Shown: positions 60,663 through 64,000 of the stretch, one piece after another | Layout of the letters: the number at the start of each line of letters is the position of its first letter | How positions within the stretch are numbered: position 1 is the first letter of the stretch | Assembly (NCBI GenBank): GCA_022823665.1 | Contig: JAJEHN010000032.1 | Location: 109,487-173,486, forward strand | DNA length: 64,000 nucleotides | Reading direction: 5' to 3' | Origin: Thermoanaerobaculia bacterium | GTDB lineage: Bacteria > Acidobacteriota > Thermoanaerobaculia > Multivoradales > Multivoraceae | Notes under the pieces: model-generated | Database searches by the model: none | What the model saw: the letters and a program-made list of their open reading frames with translations, nothing else | What the model was told of the DNA's origin: nothing | Position numbers and translations under genes: made by a program

Positions 60663-61475
60663 CTAGCCACGGGGAGGCCGCTTCCAGATGCTGGCCTCGT
60701 CTTTCGCCTTGGCCGGGCCGCTGCGCCGGCGCTCGAGCGCCTCTTCCATCTCCGCCAGACGCGGGGCGAGGCAGCTCTGCTGCAGTTCGGTCAGCTCGGC
60801 GATCCCGGCCTGCGCCAGGTCGAGAAGGCCGTCGAACTCGGACCGCGTGAACACGCGGCCCTCGGCGGTGCCCTGGACCTCGATCAGGTTGCCCTCGCCG
60901 GTCGCCACCACGTTCAGGTCGACCTGGGCGTCCCGGTCCTCGACGTACTCCAGGTCGAGCAGCAACTCGTCCTGGCAGATCCCGACCGAGACCGCGGCCA
61001 CGGAGTGGACGATCGGCCACCTCTTCAGGTCGCCCTCGAGCAGCATCCGGGCCAGCGCCGCGACGGTCGCCACGTAAGCGCCGGTGATCGAAGCCGTGCG
61101 GGTGCCGCCGTCGGCCTGGATGACATCGCAGTCCAGAGTGATCTGGCGTTCGCCGAGCGCTTCGAGGTCGGTGACAGCACGGAGTGAGCGGCCGATCAGG
61201 CGTTGGATCTCCTGGGTGCGGCCGCCCTGACGCCCGCGCGCGGCCTCGCGGGCCGAGCGCGATCCGGTGGAGCGCGGCAGCATGCCGTATTCGCCGGTGA
61301 CCCAGCCCCGCCCCTTGTTGCGGAGGAAGGGAGGCACGCGGTCTTCCACGCTCGCGGTGCAGAGCACGTGCGTGTCACCGAATCGTACCAGGCAGGAGCC
61401 CTCGGCGTGCTTGCTCACGCCCGGCTCCAGCGTGACCTCGCGCATTTCGTCCGGTCTACGGCCGGATGGTCGCAT
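60663..61475 (-). CDS. rph: Ribonuclease PH
   Basis: A 270-aa 3'-5' phosphorolytic exoribonuclease: N-terminal MRPSGRRPDEMREVTLEPGV, GDTHVLCTASVEDRVPPFLR, GEYGMLPRSTGSR, and the core GGTRTASITGAYVATVAAL and ALGERQITLDCDVIQADGG. It trims the 3' ends of tRNA precursors. The C-terminal extension (RRRSGPAKAKDEASIWKRPP) is basic. It is the first gene of a short minus-strand run with mpl. Confidence 0.95.
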   Translation of the reverse strand: MRPSGRRPDEMREVTLEPGVSKHAEGSCLVRFGDTHVLCTASVEDRVPPFLRNKGRGWVTGEYGMLPRSTGSRSAREAARGRQGGRTQEIQRLIGRSLRAVTDLEALGERQITLDCDVIQADGGTRTASITGAYVATVAALARMLLEGDLKRWPIVHSVAAVSVGICQDELLLDLEYVEDRDAQVDLNVVATGEGNLIEVQGTAEGRVFTRSEFDGLLDLAQAGIAELTELQQSCLAPRLAEMEEALERRRSGPAKAKDEASIWKRPPRG

Positions 61476-61710
61476 GAAAGGGCCCTCCCCCGCTGGCGGC
61501 GCGACACTATCGCGGGGCCCGGAGAGCGTCCACAGTCTTCGTTTCCCTCAGGCGCCGGGCGCTCGCTCCGCTCGCTTGGCTACGCGCTGCGTGCGCGGCG
61601 CAATCGCGCCGTCCGAGCCTGACGGCCCGGTTAACGCCTTCTGCTCACGCGGGCAGCGTGGCCACGGAGCCTGTAGACTGCACGCTTCGTTCGCGGCGCG
61701 GAGACCCGCC

Positions 61711-63663
61711 ATGCCCTACCGAATCGCCGTCGATACCGGCGGCACCTTCACCGATGTCGTCGTTGCCGCGCCGGACGGCACGCTCACCGTCGGCAAGGCG
61801 CCCTCCACGCCTGCGCGCAGTTCCGACGGCGTGAAGGCGGGACTCGCCGACGCAGCGCGGACCATGGGCATCTCCTTCGAAGCGCTGATCGGGGAGGCGG
61901 ACGTGCTGATCTACGGCACGACCTGGGCGACCAACGCCATCGTCACCGGCACGACCGCGAAGACCGCTCTGCTCGTGACCGAGGGCTTTCCGGACATCCT
62001 GGTCTACCGCCAGGGCGGCAAGCTGCATCCCTTCGAGCTCCATATCGACCCGCTCAAGCCTTACGTGCCGCGCAGGCTCACGGCGGAAATCCCCGAGCGG
62101 GTGACGGCCGAAGGCGAGGTGGAGCGCGCACTGGACGAGGACGCGGCCCGTGCGGCGCTGACCCGGCTTGCGCGGCAGGGCGTGGAGGCGGTCGCCGTCT
62201 GCCTGCTCTGGTCGATCAGGAACCCGGCGCACGAGGAACGGCTGGGCGCGTTGATCGAGGAGACGATGCCGGGCGTCCCCTACACGCTCTCACACCGGCT
62301 CAACCCAATTCTGCGGGAGTATCCGCGCGCGTCGTCAACCGCGATCGACGCGTCGCTGAAGCCGCTGATGCAGCGTCACCTGCGCGCGCTCCGCGACGAT
62401 CTCGGCGCTGCCGGGTTCAGTGGCGAGCTTCTGGTCAGCACCGTTTCGGGCGGCCTCATGCACGTGGAAGACGTCGCCGACCGGCCGATCTTCATGGTCA
62501 AGTCCGGGCCGGCGATGGCGCCCCTCGCCGGCATCGCCTATGCCGAGTCGGAGGGGCTCGGGCGCGACGTGCTGGTGGTGGATGCCGGCGGCACCACCTT
62601 CGACGTGAGCATGGTGCGCGGCGGTGCGGTCAAGTATACCCGCGAGACATGGCTGGGCGGGCTCTTCTCCGGCCACAACCTCGGGCTCTCCTCGGTCGAC
62701 GTGCGGAGCGTGGGCGCCGGCGGCGGCTCCATCGCCTGGATCGACCCGGGCGGGCTGATGCGGGTCGGGCCCGAGAGCGCCGGCGCCGACCCCGGCCCCG
62801 CCTGCTACGGCCGGGGCGGGGATGCGGCGACCGTGACCGACGCCGCCGTGGTGCTCGGCTACATCGACCCGGACGCCTTCCTCGGCGGGCGCATGGCGCT
62901 CGACGTGGCTGCTGCCCGTCACGCTGTTCAGGCGTTGGCCGAGACGCTCGGTAAGGAGATCGAGGAGACCGCGGCGGCAATTCTCACTCTCGCCAGCGAG
63001 ACCATGATCAAGGCGATCGAGGAGATCACGGTCAACGAGGGGGTCAATCCGCGCGAGAGCGTGCTCGTGGCGGGCGGCGGCGCCGCCGGCCTCAACATCC
63101 TGCCCATCGCCTCAGCGCTCGGCTGCGAGCGCGTGCTACTGCCCAAGACGGCGGGCGCGCTCAGCGCCTGCGGCGCGCAGTATTCCGACATCGTCGCCGA
63201 GTTCAGCGCGAGTCACTACGTCCGCACCGACCACTGGGACGAAGCCGCCGTCAACGACACCCTCGAAGATATCGACGGGCGCATGGAAGCGTTCGCCGAC
63301 GGCCTGCGCGCCCGGGGGATCGCGCGCTTCCGCAAGGACCACTTCGTCGATGCACGCTACCTCAACCAGCAATGGGAGACCGAGATTGCGATGCCGACCC
63401 CGCGCTTCTCAGGACGCGGCGCGGTGGATGCCCTGGTCGGGCGCTTCCACGAGGTGCACGAGCGGCTCTACGGCGTGATGGAGGAGGACGGGCTGCTCGA
63501 ATGCCTGAACTGGAAGGGTCGGCTTACGGCCTTCCTCGATCGGCCGCAGCCTGCGGCAGCTTCGGAGGGCGCCGGGCGGAGCGGGCCGCCTGTGCCGCGC
63601 CGCGCCATGCGCGCGTTCTTCGGCGACGCGGGCTTCCTAGTGTCCTGTTTCATAAATTACTAG
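61711..63663 (+). CDS. hyuA: Hydantoinase/oxoprolinase subunit A, C-terminus cut by an IS element
   Basis: A 650-aa HyuA-type subunit: N-terminal ATPase-like MPYRIAVDTGGTFTDVVVAA, then DVLIYGTTWATNAIVTG, VSTVSGGLMHVEDVADRPIF, VVDAGGTTFDVSMVRGGAVK and ADPGPACYGRGGDAATVTDA. It acts with HyuB in ATP-dependent hydrolysis of cyclic amides (hydantoins, N-methylhydantoin, 5-oxoproline). The normal reading ends near FFGDAGFL. The last residues VSCFINY come from the left end of the IS630-like element, which starts at about 63640, so about 40-50 residues are probably lost. The hyuB partner, if any, would lie past the element. Confidence 0.85.
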   Translation: MPYRIAVDTGGTFTDVVVAAPDGTLTVGKAPSTPARSSDGVKAGLADAARTMGISFEALIGEADVLIYGTTWATNAIVTGTTAKTALLVTEGFPDILVYRQGGKLHPFELHIDPLKPYVPRRLTAEIPERVTAEGEVERALDEDAARAALTRLARQGVEAVAVCLLWSIRNPAHEERLGALIEETMPGVPYTLSHRLNPILREYPRASSTAIDASLKPLMQRHLRALRDDLGAAGFSGELLVSTVSGGLMHVEDVADRPIFMVKSGPAMAPLAGIAYAESEGLGRDVLVVDAGGTTFDVSMVRGGAVKYTRETWLGGLFSGHNLGLSSVDVRSVGAGGGSIAWIDPGGLMRVGPESAGADPGPACYGRGGDAATVTDAAVVLGYIDPDAFLGGRMALDVAAARHAVQALAETLGKEIEETAAAILTLASETMIKAIEEITVNEGVNPRESVLVAGGGAAGLNILPIASALGCERVLLPKTAGALSACGAQYSDIVAEFSASHYVRTDHWDEAAVNDTLEDIDGRMEAFADGLRARGIARFRKDHFVDARYLNQQWETEIAMPTPRFSGRGAVDALVGRFHEVHERLYGVMEEDGLLECLNWKGRLTAFLDRPQPAAASEGAGRSGPPVPRRAMRAFFGDAGFLVSCFINY

Positions 63664-64000
63664 CCAAAGCTGTTGGCCTGTGATTTGCTGTGCTTCGGGT
63701 CATCGATTCGGAGGGGGCCATGGCGCGGGGTAAGGCGGTTGCGATTGTTCTGAGCGATGCCGAACGGGGTGAGCTTGAGCAGCGGGCTCGGCGTCGCAAG
63801 TCCTCGCACGGGGCGGCGCGGCGAGCGCGGATCGTGCTGTTGGCGGCGGATGGCCTGAACAACTGCGCGATTGCAGAGAAGCTGGACGTCTCGCGGCGCA
63901 CCGTCGGGCTGTGGCGTTCGCGCTTTGCCGAGAGGCGTCTTGCGGGGCTCGACGACGAGCCGCGGCCCGGTGCGCCGCGCAAGATCGGCGACGACAAGAT
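63640..64000 (+). mobile_element. IS630-family insertion sequence, left end and transposase 5' part
   Basis: It begins GTGTCCTGTTTCATAAATTA right after a TA dinucleotide (63638-63639), as expected for an element that targets TA. About 80 bp later the transposase gene starts. Only the left end is inside the window, so the length and the right end are not visible. Confidence 0.75.
63720..64000 (+). CDS. IS630-family transposase, N-terminal part (runs off window)
   Basis: Starts at the ATG 63720 with a GGAGGGGG ribosome binding site and stays open to the window end (93 residues). It begins MARGKAVAIVLSDAERGELE and contains an HTH (GLNNCAIAEKLDVSRRTVGL, then WRSRFAERRLAGLDDEPRPG), typical of IS630/Tc1-mariner transposases. 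The catalytic DDE domain lies outside the window. Confidence 0.88.
   Translation, partial: MARGKAVAIVLSDAERGELEQRARRRKSSHGAARRARIVLLAADGLNNCAIAEKLDVSRRTVGLWRSRFAERRLAGLDDEPRPGAPRKIGDDK

Noticed and set aside
61555..61615. GCGCTCGCTCCGCTCGC-type stretch upstream of hyuA as a boundary of horizontal transfer
   Set aside because: Composition is suggestive of other GC-rich genomes but there are no flanking repeats, integrase or tRNA; too weak to report as a feature.

Overview
This 64 kb window is a GC-rich (roughly 68-70 percent by eye), densely coding bacterial chromosome segment. The gene content is two formylglycine-type sulfatases, quinoprotein propellers, multiheme cytochromes, an ASPIC/UnbV (CRTAC1-like) protein, DUF885, secreted amidohydrolases, a copper ATPase and a b/b' type F1Fo ATP synthase cluster that lacks subunits a and c. 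This suggests an environmental, respiratory, didermic bacterium, most likely Acidobacteriota (Thermoanaerobaculia-like) or a similar marine or soil lineage. The phylum is an inference; the window has no rRNA gene. Two tRNA genes are present (Gln-CUG, Ser-GCU).

Layout. 1-430: 5' end of a TPR lipoprotein gene, divergent from 479-7760, a run of penta-heme cytochrome, PQQ-type dehydrogenase, DUF885 hydrolase and aldo/keto reductase. 7838-8490: VapBC-like toxin-antitoxin pair. 8558-10036: Tat-exported sulfatase. 10037-18273 (minus): two amidohydrolases, two tandem RTX-tailed lipoproteins, an HD phosphohydrolase and an M24-like fusion protein. 18389-26409 (minus): sulfatase, penicillin-binding protein, membrane cytochrome-TPR protein and ASPIC/UnbV protein. 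26654-29616: TraB protein, crotonase, GST, XRE regulator. 29613-32457 (minus): SIS/phosphoglucose isomerase-like protein and a TlpA/ResA-like redoxin with an in-frame UGA at its redox cysteine position. 32516-40040: HtrA protease, PQQ dehydrogenase, Cu-ATPase, second propeller, APH-like kinase. 40063-42306: tRNA-Gln, DUF4143 ATPase, TIGR03084 protein. 42476-45859: molybdenum hydroxylase pair plus cytochrome P460-like protein. 45951-47148: NTase/XRE/DUF6932 module. 47409-49348: tannase-family esterase, tRNA-Ser, a small ORF. 49492-55608 (minus): ATP synthase epsilon, beta, gamma, alpha, delta, b, b'. 55918-58268 (minus): SUMF1-domain protein and a Phd-PIN-PP2C unit. 58332-61475: formiminotransferase, Mpl-like ligase, RNase PH. 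61711-64000: hydantoinase A gene cut by an IS630-family element that runs off the window.

The most interesting signals are: (i) a probable selenoprotein at 31354-32457 with a SECIS-like hairpin just after the UGA; (ii) a dispersed family of GC-rich palindromic repeats, about 33 bp per unit, found between genes and also inserted in frame into coding sequence. One 150-bp copy splits a lipoprotein signal peptide. Another lies in a 66-bp insertion that duplicates a Tat motif. This behaviour recalls coding palindromic elements. (iii) A shared, apparently uncharacterised EEIWH-containing domain in three neighbouring secreted proteins; (iv) small gene modules with palindromic candidate operators.
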